From JALYZC01 sp035997675 (GTDB taxonomy: Bacteria > Actinomycetota > Thermoleophilia > Solirubrobacterales > Solirubrobacteraceae): a stretch of 33,863 nt of DNA. A model generated the notes under the pieces. That model saw only the letters and a list, made by a program, of their open reading frames with translations, did not search any database and was not told where the DNA came from. Positions 33,194-33,863 of this stretch are shown piece after piece; position 1 is the stretch's first letter, and the number at the start of each line of letters is the position of its first letter. Both the position numbers and the translations under genes were made by a program. The stretch lies in NCBI GenBank assembly GCA_035997675.1, contig DASYIJ010000249.1, forward strand, positions 1-33,863, written 5' to 3'.

Positions 33194-33742
33194 ATGGCGG
33201 TTTCAAATCAAGCACTCGACCTCGACGCGGTCATCGACTTCGTCAACACCCGCGAGCCCCGCGCCGGCACGGACGAGCTCGGTGCTCCCGGCGAGCTTCG
33301 GACGTGGCTCTCGCAACGGGGGCTGCTCGCCGGGTCCGCCCGCGTGAGCGAGGCCGATCGGGCCCAGGCCATCGGCCTCCGCGAAGCGCTCCGCGCCCTG
33401 ATGCTCGCCCACAACGGCGGGCCCGAGCGGCCGGCGGCGGCTCGCGCGCTGGAACGCGCGGCTCGCCGCGGGGGGCTCGAACTTCATTTCACCGAGGACG
33501 ACACGGCGGCGGCCGCGCCGTCGTCGGCGGGGGTCGACGGCGCGCTGGCCCGCCTCCTCGTCCCGGTGGCGGACGCCATGCGCTCGAACGAGTGGACACG
33601 GGTGAAGGCCTGTCGCGCGTCCGATTGCCACTGGGCGTTCCAGGATCGCTCGCGGAATCGGTCGGGAGTCTGGTGCGACATGGCGGAGTGCGGAAACCGC
33701 ACCAAGGTCCGGGCCTATCGCAGCCGGACGCGCCGGGGCTAG
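33194..33742 (+). CDS. CGNR zinc-finger (ABATE-domain) regulator
   Basis: 182 residues from ATG 33194; the frame upstream is antisense to the previous gene. N-terminal ABATE/DUF1470 domain (LDAVIDFVNTREPR, LREALRALMLAHN) and a C-terminal CGNR finger: CRASDCHWAFQDRSRNRSG, then WCDMAECGNRTKVRAYRSR. The four cysteines bind zinc and the finger probably binds DNA. These proteins are stress-linked putative regulators in actinobacteria. Target is unknown. Confidence 0.92.
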   Translation: MAVSNQALDLDAVIDFVNTREPRAGTDELGAPGELRTWLSQRGLLAGSARVSEADRAQAIGLREALRALMLAHNGGPERPAAARALERAARRGGLELHFTEDDTAAAAPSSAGVDGALARLLVPVADAMRSNEWTRVKACRASDCHWAFQDRSRNRSGVWCDMAECGNRTKVRAYRSRTRRG

Positions 33743-33768
33743 CCTCCGGCTCCACCGGAATCGCTGCC

Positions 33769-33774
33769 TATACT
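33769..33774 (+). promoter_or_regulatory. -10 element of the DUF151 gene
   Basis: TATACT, five of six to consensus, 29 bases before GTG 33804; GGGGAG lies between as a ribosome site. The -35 is weak. Confidence 0.45.
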
Positions 33775-33803
33775 TGGCCGACCCGTCGAGGGGAGCATTC
33801 CGC

Positions 33804-33863
33804 GTGCAGGAGATGGTGATCTACGGCGTGAGCTTCGACATGGTCGGCAAGCAGCCGATCGTG
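33804..33863 (+). CDS. N-terminus of a bifunctional nuclease (DUF151) family protein (partial)
   Basis: Twenty codons reach the right edge. From GTG 33804 the start is MQEMVIYGVSFDMVGKQPIV, the usual beginning of DUF151/BFN-domain proteins, which continue with a LLK strand. The rest is outside the window. Confidence 0.75.
   Translation, partial: MQEMVIYGVSFDMVGKQPIV

Overview
The window is very GC-rich DNA from an actinobacterium. The gene order is that of an actinobacterial replication-origin region: fhaA-fhaB-pstP-rodA-pbpA-pknB on one side, dnaA-dnaN-recF-dciA-gyrB-gyrA next, and rpmH-rnpA-yidD-yidC-jag-rsmG-parA-parB diverging from dnaA. Protein details (gyrase B with a large extra domain, no pknA, a DUF4446 protein, DrrAB/WYL/CGNR genes) suggest a deep-branching lineage such as Thermoleophilia/Solirubrobacterales; that placement is an inference.

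Layout. 1-163: end of a membrane-type protein. 156-11233 (minus strand): a tightly coupled cell-wall/signalling operon with an extra membrane Ser/Thr kinase, two FHA proteins, PP2C phosphatase, RodA, PBP, PASTA kinase, D-Ala-D-Ala ligase and a class III adenylyl cyclase, most genes overlapping by 4 nt. 11270-14446 (plus): an unknown membrane-anchored protein, DUF4446, prephenate dehydratase and an HNH nuclease. 14447-14793: a gene-poor gap with hairpins, heptad repeats and what looks like an undescribed short transcription unit. 14794-23999 (minus): gyrA, gyrB, dciA, recF, dnaN, dnaA. 24000-24235: a divergent dnaA/rpmH region with two DnaA-box-like sites. 24236-29335 (plus): rpmH to parB, interrupted by a small LAGLIDADG-like gene coupled to rsmG. 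29372-29445: tRNA-Ile(GAT). 29480-31203 (minus): DrrAB-type ABC exporter behind a VOC protein, divergent from a WYL regulator. 32669-33863: an unknown protein, a CGNR zinc-finger regulator and the start of a DUF151 nuclease gene.

Together the genes cover replication initiation and topology, chromosome partition, membrane protein insertion and phospho-regulated peptidoglycan synthesis. The features most worth a second look are the short unit at 14513-14750 with a hyper-extended Shine-Dalgarno, the small LAGLIDADG protein beside a split parS-like repeat, and the structured, possibly translationally coupled gyrB leader.
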